From Symbiodinium natans (lineage: Eukaryota > Sar > Dinophyceae > Suessiales > Symbiodiniaceae), in contig CAJNDS010002479.1 in NCBI GenBank assembly GCA_905221605.1, positions 327,001 through 391,000 of the forward strand: 64,000 nucleotides of DNA. The letters run 5' to 3'. Positions 1-12,121 of this stretch are shown here, piece after piece (the stretch's first letter is position 1; each line of letters opens with the position of its first letter). The notes under the pieces were generated by a model. That model was not told the DNA's origin. It searched no databases and saw only the letters and a list, made by a program, of their open reading frames with translations. The translations under genes were made by a program, and so were the position numbers.

Positions 1-693
1 CCTGGCCCTTAGCCCGAAGCCGCGCTTTTCATGGCAAGAAGCAGCTTTGACATCCCAAGCGGCAGACATGCAGCAAGTGGAAGTCAAGCAAACTGTCTAC
101 TGAGTGCGCCCTGTGGCTCTACACAGTGCACACGGTGTGGCTGATCTTGCGGTGCACATGCTGTGCGAGCTTCACGGCAAAGAGCTCGCTGAGTAGCCTA
201 GACTTGCAGCTTGGAAAACGTTGAGGCTGCAACGGCGAACTCCGCACACCCCAAACCCCAAACCCCAAGCCCTGACGGCCCTGGCCCTTAGGTCGAAGCC
301 GCGCTTTTCATGGCAAGAAGCAGCTTTGACATCCCAAGCGGCAGACATGCAGCAAGTGGAAGTCAAGCAAGCTGTCTACTGAGTGCGGAGTGGGTGGCTC
401 TGCAGCACATGGGTTTAGGGTCCCGGGAGTGTTTGGGGTTGTGCGGCCACAGGTGACATGGCCATCGTGGGACTTTGTTCGGGTGCCTGCAAGGGTGTTC
501 GACTCTAACCCAGGAACCAGGCGCCACAGCATGTCCAAACCCGAAGCTTTAAGCCCCAGGCCCGAAATCCGAAACCTTAAGCCTTAACTTCTCACTAGGG
601 AATTGGCTTGAGGAGCCTCTACTGCGCAATATAGGAGGCTCGGCTTTGGGGCCGTTCCTCGGACCGAGAGTGGGCCCTCATTCCCTTAATTTC

Positions 694-713
694 TTAGGGT
701 TTAGGGTTTAGGG
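694..713. repeat. Short interstitial telomere repeat (TTTAGGG)
   Basis: Nearly three TTTAGGG units embedded in module A. Unit 2 has a slightly longer run at about 20036-20064, and unit 3 has degenerate versions near 44177 and 46576. Confidence 0.85.
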
Positions 714-1063
714 CTACTAGGACCCAGAGTGTAGGCCCTTATTCTCGTGGTTGAGGGTTCAGGTTCCCTTCTTATAAACAACCAAAAAGGGTACCCTGGG
801 TCTAGCATCTCATTGGATGTTTGCCTGTCAGCTTCTCGCGATCTCGTTCTGGCTTCACCCAGCGTCCAATGGTTATGTCGCCTGGAGTCTTTGGCGGGAG
901 ACCTGGAACAAGTTGCGGCCAGGCGCTCCGCACTTTCTTTACTTTTGCTTGAGGCATTTTCTACGATTCTATGTTGGCCCAATGCCAACCCGTCGGACCA
1001 GGTACCCACACTCTGCATGCTCCATGTGCAGTGATAGTTCGGGGAGCCACAAGCATCAGAATG

Positions 1064-1423
1064 TTGGCACGCAATGGTTGTTGCATCCATCAACGGGAGC
1101 GGTCAGGCGAAATTGTTCACTGCGTGCTTCTGTAGGGAGCACGTTGATTCGGCCTGACATGTCTTCAAGGAGTGTGTGATCAGAAAAAAGGGCTGCCCTC
1201 ACACTCATGCTCTCATGCATGGGCTAGCATCTAGCAGCTATGTGTTGGCACGCAATGGTTGTTGCATCCATCAACGCGAGCGGTCAGTCGAGATTTTTCA
1301 CTGCGTGCTTCTGTAGGGAGCACGTTGATTCGGCTTGACATGTCTTCAAGGAGTGTGTGATCGGAAAAAAGGGCTGCCCTCACTCATGCTCTCATGCATG
1401 GGCTAGCATCTAAAAGCTATGTG
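1064..1423. repeat. 181 bp direct tandem duplication
   Basis: Two adjacent copies (1064-1244 and 1245-1423) begin TTGGCACGCAATGG and end AGCTATGTG. They differ by a handful of bases and small indels. The same duplication is present in unit 2, so it predates the split of units 1 and 2. Confidence 0.85.
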
Positions 1424-4400
1424 ACACCTGAATTGGACAGGAGTTTCCAGGATCTCGGGGAAATCCACAAGCATCTGGGGAACAAGCTGGTAGGTGCAAG
1501 GGAGATGTCAAGCGTTAGCTTGCTTAATGTGGAACTAACAACGAAGGGCACACGGCAACATGCTGCGAGAGCTTGCGAGCCCGTCGCATCTCTGACGAAT
1601 AGTGCGAATGAGTGTGCACACATTACGCACCGTGCACGTTTCCGAGCATGCTGCCCCCAGCTGCCCGGATGCTTCGGAGACCAGCAAGAGTCCTTAATCC
1701 CATCATTCCGGGCCTGCAGGGACGGCGCACTTGCCCCAAGGGCTCGCCCCCGTTCCAGATGAAACTGGTGAGCGCCTATATCGAGCAATGTAGCCAACCA
1801 AAAGAAACAGAAATTGCGGCTGGTTCCGGCTCCCACCTCTTTCAACACCACGCATGTGTATCCCGTCAAGCGCCGGTTCCGCATGAAACTGGTGAGCGTC
1901 CACATCCAGCCAAAAGGCTCCGCATGCTCCGCCCCCCGTGGTTTTTAGCAAAACACATTGGCACGCCGTCTACTCGCAGATGGCCTGCTTTGTGCACCAT
2001 TCACGTCCCTGAGCATGATGCAGTGCCTTGCAGGTCTGCATGGAGGGCCGCGCTCGCCCCAATGTCGTGCGTTCATCCCAGACCAGAATGGTGAGCCTCA
2101 TCGAGCAACGAAGCCAGCGAAAAACGACACAACTTGAAGAGATCACTGGCTCTGGCTCCTGCCTTTGGCAAATCCCTGCACCGACGTAAAGAACATGCCC
2201 CGCCCAGCTGCCCGGATGCTTCGGAGACCAGCAAGAGTGCTGAATCGCGTCATTCTGGGCCTGCAGGCAGGGCACGCTTGCCCCAAGGGCAAGCGCCCGT
2301 TCCAGGTGAACTGGTGAGCGACCAACGGAGCCAGTCAAAAGAAACAGAAATTGCGGAGGTCACCGGCTCCGGCCACATTTTTCAACAAAAGCACATTCGC
2401 ATCCCGTCGACTCGCAGATGGCCCGGTGGAATGCGGGCGTGGGTGCCTTGTGCACCATTGACATCCCTTAGCATGTCGCCTTGCGGGTCTGCAAGGAGGG
2501 CCGCACTCGTGCCAATATTGCGCGTGCGTCCTAGACCAGATTGGTGAGCCACATGGAGCAACGAAACCAGCCAGGGGTACGTGCGATGCGCGGACTTGCG
2601 AACAAAACACTTGATGTGATCGGCTTGACACAAGTTGGACAGAGCTCCCACTTCTCTGAATTCCAGAGAGATCTGCACGTTGACTCCGGGATGGCCCTTG
2701 CGCCCTGTGGCTCTACACAGTGCACACGGTGAGGCTGATCTTGCGGTGCACATGCTGTGCGAGCTTCACGGAAAAGAGCTCGCTGAGTAGCCTAGACTTG
2801 CAGCTTGGAAAACGTTGAGGCTGCAACGGCGAGCTCCCCACACCCCAAACCCCAAACCCCAAGCCCTGACGGCCCTGGCCCTTAGCCCTATATGGCTTCA
2901 CCCAGCTTCCAATGGTTATGTCGCCTGGAGTCTTTGGCGGGAGACCTGGAACAAGTTACGGCCAGGCTCTCCGCACTTTCTTTAATTTTGCTTGAGGCAA
3001 TTTCTATGATTCTATGTTGGACGCTGGCTGGCTTTGGCCGCCCAATGCCGAACCGTCAGAAAGCCTTCCAGGCACGCACACTCTGCATGCTCCACGTGCA
3101 GCGATAGCTCGAGGAGCCACAAGCATCAGAATGTTGGAGCGTAATGGTTGCTGCATCCATCAACGGGAGTCCGTCGGGGTTCTCACTTCTCAGTGCGTGC
3201 TTCTGTAGGGAGCACGTTGATGCGGCTTGAAGCGGCCGCCCTGGCTGCTAGATGCTAGCCCAAGCATGAGAGCATGAGTGACACCTGAATAAACGAGAGG
3301 TAGTGAGACATAAGCAGACCGTATGCTCAAGAGCGTTTCAGAAGGCCTGAGAGTAGATAGGACCTGTTGGCTAGCCGCCACCGCGCAGTCGGCGAATGGT
3401 TGCTGCATCCATCACCGGGAGTGGTCAGTCGGGGTTCTCACTGAGTGCTTCTGTAGGGAGCACGTTGTTACGGCTTGACATGTCTTCAATCGGTTCAAGG
3501 ATCCTTGATCGGAAAAAAGCGGCCGCCCTGGCACTTATGCTCTCATGCTTGGTCCATCTAGCAGCTATGTGACACCTACATTAGCCAGGAAGAAGCTGGT
3601 AGGTGCAGGGGAGATGTCAAGCGTTAGCTTGCTTAGTGTGGAACTAGCAACGAATGGCAGACGGCAGCATGCTGCGAGAGCTTGCGAGTCCGTCGCATCT
3701 CTCACGAAGAGTGCGAATGAGTGTGTACATAGTATGCACTGTCGCCGCCGATGAGCACTGAGCATGCCGCCCCCAGCTGCCCGGATGCTTCGGAGATTAG
3801 CAAGGAAAGTGTTCTCTCCTCTGCATCCCTGAGAGTCGGAACCAGCAGGCCGCAGCTGCGTCTGCATGCCCTTCTTTATGTCTTCCGCTGCCAGAAAACA
3901 GCAGGCCACAGGCGAGAGTGTGCTCTCAACCTGGGTTCCTGTCATCAGCCGCACCTTCGGCTGTTTTGACGAGTTGCAGCAGAGACAAGGGCATACGTCA
4001 CAGGGATGTCCAATTTTCCAATCTTTCTTAGCCCCAGCACTCAAGATGTTCGCATCGCCCCCTGCCGCCTCCCGCTGATCACGTGCACGTGCCCTCGGGG
4101 CCCTAAAGCCTTATAAGACTATACTCGTAAGTCCTAGGACCTACGGCCTCCAGGGCCCCAATCCTAAAGCTTGGTCCTGGAGACCAGAATCAGCGTGGCT
4201 TGTCTGCTTGGCAGGTGGCAAAAAAGAGACCAGAATCCGTAAGCTGCAAGCCCTGCGGTTTGCCACTACGCATTTGAACTTTCAACCCTAAACCCGAGAG
4301 TAGGCTTTCTGCTGAGTCTAGTGACGAGTGGCACCAACGAGACGGTTTTCCAGTCTGACACGAACTTGAAACCCAGACCGTGGTGAGACCGCTGTCTGAC

Positions 4401-5333
4401 TTCTTGTCTCTGACCTTCGCAAGGCGCCATTATCCGAAGTGGCGCTAAGAGCCGCTAAGGGCAGCTGAGACATGCTCAGGTTGATATAACTCGCAGTGCC
4501 AAAGCACAAGCACCGCTGGCTTGAAAGTCTCGAGTCCTGCTAAAAAAACCCGAAAGCATCCTCGTCATTCATACACAGCTCCAGGCCACGACACGGCTTG
4601 ACATCCTCTTAGCAGTCGCCCCCGGGCGTGACAAAGAGCTCGTCATACATCAAGCCGGATGGGGAGTTCCTCGATGCTCTGCAGAGGCCCAGAAGCACTT
4701 GAGAGCCTCAGCAAGTCCCCCTCGCACGGCCATCGTGGGAAGCTCGTTTCTCGCGATGAAGTCAACCGGATCCCACTCTGGGCTAGCCAGATGAGGATCC
4801 GTGGGCTCGAAATCGAACAGGAAGCATGTCGATGCATTCGCCTGTTTCCAGATGTAAGCGGCGCGCGAAAAAGGTTCGCTTGGCGTGTACAGAACTTGTA
4901 GGCTTTAGGCTTCGGGTTGGCAGTTGGGATCGGAAGATCTGATCTGTGAACTTCTTTCACGTATGTCAGCATTGTTAAATGATGCGGGAAACCTCGCCGG
5001 AATGAGTTACGTAAATTAGGGTATAGTCTTGCGCCGTCAATCTCGCAGAGTCTGCCTTCAAGAGGTGGCAGGAGTGAGTAGATTCTTGAAGCTCTTTAAG
5101 CAGCTGATTTTAGTAACAGTCCTAGACCCTAACCACTAAATTTGGGGTGTTGGGGTGTAGGGTTGAAACAGGGTGCAACAAGGATGCGCTTGAGAGAGAC
5201 CTCCTTCAAAAAGGGTGCAACAAGGGTGCTAGGGTTTAGGGTGAAATTGGGCCCATAATTTTGGGGGTTCTTATATTCGAAATATAAAAGGGCCACAAGG
5301 GAATACTATTAGTACTTGTTCCGACCCCTTTTA

Positions 5334-5363
5334 CCCTAAGCCCTAAACCCTAAACCCTAAACC
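5334..5363. repeat. Short interstitial telomere repeat (CCCTAAA)
   Basis: About four CCCTAAA units with one variant, followed by a run of T. A similar three-unit run lies at about 5874-5891. Both are in the C-rich orientation on the plus strand. Confidence 0.85.
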
Positions 5364-6094
5364 TGAAACCCCTTTTTTTTGGGGGCTTATGAGCGATTGG
5401 GGCGCCTTCTTGGAGCCATGCTTGCTGTGGCGCTGCATTCGAACAGCGAGGCGCGCTGGCTGCTTGCGGTGTTGACTAGATTTTTTGGGGTTTAGGGTTC
5501 AGGGTCTAGGGCCACAGTCCTGGCATGAAGCAGATTCCAGGTTCCAGTTCCGGTCATGGCTTCAGTTGCAGGTCGCACCCGGGTGTGAGACTGAGACCCG
5601 AAAGCCAACTGCTGGCTTCCTGCTCTTTGCTTAAGAACCCCCCTCCCCCGGAAAGTATGTAAAAGATAATCACCCCATTATTACCCTTATAAGGAAGAAT
5701 GTTTTTTGGGGTGTTCTTCAGCAAACATTCAAACAGAATCATCTCTGTATTACCCGAAAAAGGAAGAATGGGGGTGTTCTTAAGCAACCAGTAGCTTCTT
5801 GGTAGGGAACGCCGGCCAACAACTGGCTTCTTGTGGTAGGGAACTTTAATTTAAGTGACAGACAGGCGATTAGCCCTAAACCCTAAACCCTTAAAAAATG
5901 CCAGGGACGTTCAAGGGTTCAGGGTTTCGAGGCTGACTGCAAGAGACCTGGATGCAAAAGGGTTTCGAGGTGTAGTTTTTTTGTTAGGGATGTATCGATT
6001 CGGTCGTGCACAATGATACCCATGGTGTAGACATTCCTTTGCGCATCCGACACGGTCCTGTGCAGCACTTGCCTCCGCCCTAGACCCTAAACCT

Positions 6095-6440
6095 TAAATC
6101 TAAGGGCTAACGCCGCTTCCGCCGACCCCGAAAAAGTCGCCAGGCTCCAGCGAGAGAGTAGAAGGGCAGGAGCTTCATCATCCCGAGCACGTGGCCTATC
6201 TTAAAACGTAAATCCCAACGTAAAACGGGGGGGGTGGGGGGGTGGGGGGGGCGGAGGGGTGTGGTCGGGTTTGTAGGGGTTTGAGTGAAGTGGTACAGGG
6301 AAAGTGCCAAAAATGCTGCGAACGACATAAAGAAGGGTGACTGGGGCGGGGGGTCGCAATTTGTAAAGCAAGGGGGTGGGGGCGGAGTTGGGATCAGCGG
6401 AAAAAGCCCTTCACTGGCGCTCGCCCCCAGCTTGCCGGGG
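6095..6440. other. Unit-1-specific insertion with a poly-G tract
   Basis: In unit 2 the flanks are nearly joined (near 30050-30075). In unit 1 about 345 bp separates them, including G runs at 6227-6256 that could form quadruplexes. Overlapping frames on both strands here are open mainly because of the homopolymers, so I do not call a gene. No target-site duplication was clear. Confidence 0.55.
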
Positions 6441-6627
6441 TCGGCGGACTTGAACTGTTCGTGGGAGCGCACTAGCGTGTGGGGGCGGTCTTTAGATGAG
6501 CTCGTTCTCGCCTGGTGGCAGGAGTTCGGCCGATTTGGCATGATGCTGGGCTCATTCCTCGGATTTGTGCAAAGCATCCTCACTAGGTGCCTTCGCATAG
6601 GCGGAGGCTGCCGAGGCTGGTGTCTGG

Positions 6628-6987
6628 ATGCCAAACTACCTGAGTGTCGGGTCGACGCGCCATCGGCCAGTCTTGCTTAGAGTCGACACCGCGAGAGTTG
6701 ACCACAACATTGCGAAAGAACTAATAGCTGCGCCGGCAGCTTGCAGCGACTGCACAGTGGCTGCTGGGCAATTTCGACACTCTACCCAGTTGCCAGAATG
6801 GCCAGTCGCATTGAGCTGCGGCAGCAAGTTCACTCCAAAGTCTTCTGCGTCTGGGAGAAGCATCGGCGCTTGGAGACGCGCCGGCTGCAGGCATTGCCTT
6901 CCACGGCCTTGCCCAGCGCTCATGGCATCTGGTCTCCTTACATTTCCGGCTGTTGCAGGGCTTTCAAGACGACGTTTTCCATCCTAA
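6628..6987 (+). pseudogene. Module B conserved frame 1, unit 1 (unknown product)
   Basis: A 119-codon frame of unknown function. Its homologues are at 30137-30562 and 50254-50676, and all three end at the same stop after RRRFPS. Between the copies the frame gains or loses residues only in steps of one codon: AKELIAAP, AKELLVAAL and AKELAAP, and KSSASGRS against KSFAAFGRS. Length change in multiples of three hints at former coding constraint. Against this, an alternative frame (6741-7109) is open over much of the same DNA, and the start region is out of register in unit 3. No domain is recognisable. It is probably a remnant of an exon. Confidence 0.35.
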
Positions 6988-7988
6988 CTTTCAAGACACC
7001 AGGTCGACGTGAACCCGCCCTTGAGGCTAGGTTTCGTAGCACTTTCCTTGCTCACGGGCACTTAGACTCACTTGGCGCTCGCGCTATACAGGCAAAGGGT
7101 CGCCCCTAGTTGCATCTGCAACAGTCAAGCCCATGAGAACCATGAGAGCACAGAGGCGCGAAGGCGACATTCGCTGCTCTGCAAGTCGGGGCCCTGGCCG
7201 CAGTCGCAAAGGTCTCATTGCTGGCGTGCGCAGGCGACGGGCAGGCGCTTGGCATGCGCTTAAAGTCCTGTCCTCCACTTCGTTGTTTGCCGCAGTTAAT
7301 CGGAACAGGTGTTAGAACTGTCAGGGGGTCGAAACAGATAGGGGTGCAGCACAGGCCCTGAGTTGCACATGCAACGGGATCTTTCTGCAGCCGGTAACTA
7401 GTATAGGCTAGTAGACTCTGGGATTTTCTTGGAGTATTTGTCTTGACGGGTACTCTTGCCGCATTTTGGAGTGCCTTTCGATGCTGTTGGATTCCTTTCA
7501 ATGCTCTTGACCTTGAACCCCACACCATACCACGTTGCGGCGTTGCCCGAAGTGCGCAGTACATCACACGTCCGAATGTAGGGGAGGGGGGTTGGGAACC
7601 CCCTAAGTCCGTACAGAAGGGGTTGGGGGATGTCGGGTGTGAGGCGTTGGGGTTTGCTATGCTCAATCACGGGCCTCCGCCGGAGGCAGTGCCCCAAGCG
7701 CAGAGCGTAAGGGGTTGGACTTTGAGAGCATTTGCCCAGAAAGGAAGATCATTGAGCACATCCCTGATAAGCCCAAGCCCCTAACCTGGTTGCTTAGCTT
7801 GTGTGTGTCTGGCTTTGCCGAGCTTGAGACCCCACCATTCTTGTCCCTAATTAGTGGTTCTAAAGTGCATAACTTGGGATGTGCGCTGCACCCCCTTTTG
7901 TTCCGACTCCTGTACACCTCTTCCATGTGCCTATAATTGCTTCATGTTCACTCAGGGCTAAAGTGAATGACGGGCGCAGGGTCCCGTT

Positions 7989-8342
7989 TTGTGGTGGCGT
8001 GACCGCATGCGAAGGGCCCTGCTGCACGGCGCTTGGCCTTTCTGTGAGAAGCAGATGTCAACTGGGCCCATTCACATCGCAGATCGCCCTCAGGGCTGTT
8101 TCGGGTGTCCCTTGCGTGTCCCTACTCAGGCAACCAGCTGTGAAATGCTCGAGGCACGTCGTAGCACGGTTTCTGTTGTGAAGGCCACACAGAGGATCTG
8201 CCAACCTCACGGAGTTGCGGCAGACGGCCTGGCTGCCGGTGTGCGCTGGGCTCTTGTATCAGGGATGCGGCGTCTCGTGCGTGAGTGGCGAGGCAGGGCT
8301 TTATGTGAGGTATCCTGCTTCGGCGACTGCCAATGTCTGTGA
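7989..8342 (+). pseudogene. Module B conserved frame 2, unit 1 (unknown product)
   Basis: About 117 codons, open from a TGA about 30 bp upstream to the stop after FGDCQCL. The homologous frame in unit 2 (31550-31882) is shorter by 8 codons, an in-frame loss within VRWALVSGMRRLVR. Conserved core residues are STGPIHIADRPQGCFGCPL. There is no ATG at the upstream end, so this would be an internal exon or remnant. No domain is recognised. Confidence 0.3.
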
Positions 8343-8800
8343 CCGCTGTCGCTTCAGCTCCAGTGTACTGCACTGATCGACCAGCTCGTGGTTGCCCTGT
8401 GTGCAACTGTGCATTGTCCCCCACGCTCTGGGGCGCACACGGGCTGTCTCTTCTGGTGAATATGAAAGCCTGAGTTTGAAGAGGGCTTTGTGATGTCTGT
8501 TTCTCCCGAAGGCTGCTCTCTTGCATGGTTTGGGCTCAATCTCCGGCTTGCTTCCCCCCCAGGCCTGAAAGATGATCACGTGTTTCCCACTGGCTCTGAC
8601 GATGGTGAGCATGTGAAGAACTACCGTATCGCACCACCGAAACGCCTTGACGACTGCCTAGCGTGTGCAGGATTCCGTCAATGACTCGCCATACCCAAGC
8701 AGCGCTGCAGTGTGGTGTAACAGGTACCTGTGCAGTCTAGGGTGGAAAAGTGATACCTAAGCCCAGAGAGCCCCCTCTTCCTGATGCCCGGTTACATCCT

Positions 8801-11222
8801 GATTGCCCGACTTGTGGTCAGCCTGAGAGTGCTCCAAGCATCTCTTTGCTGGCGAGCTTCATGGTCGTTTCCGTGCAGTGCAAAGTGTCGGTGAAGGAAT
8901 ACAGTATAGATCCTGAAGAAACTCCTGTTGCATCCCCACAAACAGGAGGACTGCGAGTCGTAACTTCTGATGTCGCTGAGCTGAAACGACAGCATCGGGA
9001 GCATGCAAAGTGCAAGGTGCAGGAGTGCATCAGTTCAGATTCAACTCTTACACTGCACCACGTCATCAACCCCTGGCAAGACCATGATGCAGAGTGTGAT
9101 TGCCCGACGTGTGGGTCAGCCTGAGAGTGCTCCAAGCATCTCTTTGCTGGCGAGCTTCAAGGTCGTTTCCGTGCAGTGCAAAGTGTCGGCGAAGGAATAG
9201 AGTATAGATCCTCAAGAATCTCCTGTTGTATCGCCACGAACAGGAGCACTGCGCGTCGTAGCTTCTGATGTCGCTGAGCTGAAACGACGGCATCGGGAGC
9301 ATGCAAAGTGCCAGGTGCAGGGGTGCATCAGTTCAGATTCAACTTTTACACTGCACCACGTCATCAACCCCTGGCAAGACCATGATGCAGAGTGTGATTG
9401 CCCGACGTGTGGGTCAGCTTGAGAGTGCTCCAAGCATCTCTTGCTGGCGAGCTTCAAGGTCGTTGCCGTGCAGTGCAAAGTGTCGGCGAAGGAATAGAGT
9501 ATAGATCCTCAAGAATCTCCTGTTGCATCCCCACAAACAGGAGGACTGCGAGTCGTAACTTCTGATGTCGCTGAGCTGAAACGACAGCGTCGGGAGCATG
9601 CAAAGTGCAAGGTGCAGGGGTGCATCAGTTCAGATTCAACTTTTACACTGCACCACGTCATCAACCCCTGGCAAGACCATGATGCAGAGTGTGATTGCCC
9701 GACTTGTGGGTCAGCCTGAGAGTGCTCCAAGCATCTCTTTGCTGGCGAGCTTCAAGGTCGTTTCCGTGCAGTGCAAAGTGTCGGCGAAGGAATAGAGTAT
9801 AGATCCTCAAGAATCTCCGGTTGAATCCCCACAATCAGGAGGACTGCGAGTCGTAACTTCTGATGTCGCTAAGCTGAAACGACGGCATCGGGAGCATGCA
9901 AAGTGCAAGGTCCAGGGGTGCATCAGTTCAGAAGCATTTGTTACACTGCACCAACATCATCAACCCGTGGCAAAACTATGAGGCAGAGTGTGATTGCCCG
10001 ACTTGTGGTCAGCCTGAGAATGCTCCAAGCATCCCTGAGCTGGCTAGCTTCAAGGTCGTTGCCGTGCAGTGCGAAGAGTTGGTGAAGGACTAGAGTCTAG
10101 ATCCTGAAGGATCTCCTGTTGTATCGCCACAAACATCAGGACTGCGCGTCGTAGCTTCTGATGTCGCTGAGCTGAAACGACAGCATCGGGAGCATGCAAA
10201 GTGCAAATTGCAGGGGGACATCAGTTCAGAAGCAATTTTCACACTGCACCGTGTCATCAACCCGTGGCAAGACCATGATGCAGAGTGTGATTGCCCGACT
10301 TGTGGTCAGCCTGAGAGTGCTCCAAGCATCTCTTTGCTGGCGAGACTCAAGGTTGTTTCCGTGCAGCGCCAAGTGTCAGTGAAGGACTAGAGTCTAGAAC
10401 CTGACTGCGCGTCGTAACTTCTGATGTCGCCGAGCTGAAACGACGGCATCGGGAGCATGCAAAGTGCAAGGTGCAGGGGGACATCAGTTCACAAGCAAGT
10501 TTTACGCTGCACCACGTCATCAACATCTGGCAAAACTATGAGGCAGAGTGTGATGCCCGACTTGTGGTCAGCCTGAGAATGCTCCAAGCATCCCTGAGCT
10601 GGCTAGCTTCAAGGTCGTTGCCGTCGAGTGCAAAGTGTCGGTGAAGGAATAGAGTCTAGATCCTGAAGAATCTCCTGTTGTATCGCCACGAACAGGAGGA
10701 CTGCGCGTCGTAACTTCTGATGTCGCTGAGCTGAAACGACGGCATCGGGAGCATGCAAAGTGCCAGGTGCAGGGGTGCATCAGTTCAGAAGCAACTTTTA
10801 CACTGCACCACGCCATCAACCCCTGGCAAGACCATGATGCAGAGTGTGATTGCCCGACTTGTGGGTCAGCCTGAGAGTGCTCCAAGCATCTCTTTGCTGG
10901 CGAGCTTCAAGGTCGTTGCCGTGCAGTGCAAAGTGTCGGTGAAGGAATAGAGTGTAGATCCTCAAGGATCTCCTGTTGTATCGCCACGAACAGGAGCACT
11001 GCGCGTCGTAGCTTCTGATGTCGCTGAGCTGAAACGACGGCATCGGGAGCATGCAAAGTGCCAGGTGCAGGGGTGCATCAGTTCAGATTCAACTTTTACA
11101 CTGCACCACGTCATCAACCCGTGGCAAGACCATGTTGCAGAGTGTGATTGCCCGACTTGTGGTCAGCGCCTGAGAATGCTGCAAGCATCTCGGTCGTTGC
11201 CGTGGAGTGCAAAGTGTCGGTT
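8801..11222. repeat. Module C, copy 1: ~298 bp tandem array (about eight units)
   Basis: Tandem units spaced about 298 bp; homologous points fall at 9003, 9301, 9598, 9896, 10194, 10753 and 11052. In the plus-strand frame a unit reads roughly SDVAELKRRHREHAKCKV, then an HHVINPW core, an AECDCPTCGQPE Cys motif, ISLLASFKVV and KVSVK(D/E), usually followed by TAG. The frame runs from unit to unit only in places. It does not resemble rDNA, a CRISPR array or a known satellite. Confidence 0.85.
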
Positions 11223-11533
11223 TCCACGCAACGTTTTGTGCCTGGCATGCTGCAGAGAGGGCTTTCTCGAGACCAAAGGCTGCCTCCTCGGCACCCGTCT
11301 TCTGTAGCGCAGTCCTCGCACGTAGGCTCCAGATGTTGCCTCTCAGCTGGCCAAGTGTGCGAGTGGGCACCGCCCTCATATTGAGTGCCTCCCTCAGAAG
11401 TAAGTGATTTTAGGTCTATCTTGCTGCCCCAAATCAGGCAAAGCTCTATGCCCCTCAAATCGAAACTTGGACTGCAAATCGTGGCATGACACACTGCAGC
11501 TGCAGGCGGACAATGTGTCTGGCTGTTATCAGT

Positions 11534-12048
11534 CTATAACCCCATGGCCCTAAGCCCCTGAGGCCCTAAGCTTTGACTTGTAAGTCGTCTGGCTCCCCCT
11601 ATCCAGGAGGCCTCGCCGGTGTCTCCTGCTCCTGCTCGAGCAGCTGCCTTGCCCTTTGCCTTTGCTTTTGCCTTTGTCTTGCCCTGCTCAACGGCAGCCG
11701 CCGTCTTGTCTGCGAGTGCCTCACGCATGGCCTCGATCTGCCGATCAATCTCCGCGACTCCCTTTCCTTTGGCTTAGGTGGGCTCTGGTGCTCGTTTTTC
11801 CGCAGCAGTCGCTGCTGCACAGAGAAGTCCAACGAAGCTCACTTGGGCGTTCCACTCTCATGGGGGTGTGGACACGACGCATTGCCGCATTGCTGCATCC
11901 TCGACGAGACCACTTGTGCGTCTTCTCGCACCTGGGTCGATGGTCGAGCGACCTTGCGACTTCCTTGTTTTTTTGGAGGCCCGTCTTGTTTTTTGGCATC
12001 TCCTGCCTCCCTCATAAGTGATGGTAGGGTTATCTTGCTGCCCCTCAT
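11534..12048 (-). pseudogene. Lys/Ala-rich coiled-coil-like remnant (unit 1)
   Basis: Reading leftward from 12048, one frame gives AKKQDGPPKKQGSRKVARP, then a TGA near 11840, then DFSVQQRLLRKNEHQSP. After a frameshift near 11765 the next frame gives AEIDRQIEAMREALADKTAA followed by an alternating KAKAKAKGKAAARA stretch, and ends near 11534. The heptad-like charged helix and the basic tract look like a real protein fragment, but the stop and frameshift show it is broken. The insert containing it (about 11590-11990) has no counterpart in units 2 or 3. No specific family is recognised. Confidence 0.35.
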
Positions 12049-12121
12049 CAGGCACAGCCCTAAGCTCCGTGAGGCCCTAAACTTAACCTCCTCAAGACAT
12101 CAATCTACTACCCCATCCAGG

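Larger units (their letters stand above)
1..5110. repeat. Module A, copy 1: nested repeat block
   Basis: Built of nested repeats with no convincing gene. The start (1 to about 560) is two copies of a ~280 bp repeat, each carrying CGCTTTTCATGG and a telomere-like CCCCAAACC tail. A ~560 bp sub-repeat is marked by ATGCTTCGGAGACCAGCAA at about 1669 and 2217. Many 60-160 codon frames are open on both strands at once and shift relative to each other between units, so I read them as by-products of repeat structure. From about 4080 to 5110 nothing beyond homology to units 2 and 3 is visible. Confidence 0.8.
5111..8800. repeat. Module B, copy 1
   Basis: Shares order and sequence with 28981-32629 and 48936-52799. 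The left part (5111-6090) contains several 2-4 unit telomere runs and nothing gene-like. Positions 6095-6440 are private to unit 1 and G-rich. Coding-like frames lie at 6628-6987 and 7989-8342. From 8343 to 8800 there is only a short weakly conserved frame at 8490-8684. Confidence 0.8.

Noticed and set aside
701-1179. Several 95-130 codon frames in module A on both strands
   Set aside because: The frames are mutually overlapping, change register between units, and show no known domain. Repeat structure explains them.
3480-3520. CGGTTCAAGGATCC as a tRNA T-arm
   Set aside because: The flanking bases do not pair as a T stem, and no acceptor, D or anticodon arm can be built nearby.
6107-6680. 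Two overlapping frames (175 codons minus, 131 codons plus)
   Set aside because: They lie in a unit-1-specific G-rich insertion. Neither is conserved, and homopolymers keep both open.
8801-11222. Possible CRISPR array (regular repeats)
   Set aside because: Units are ~298 bp with no short repeat/unique spacer alternation, and the genome is eukaryotic.
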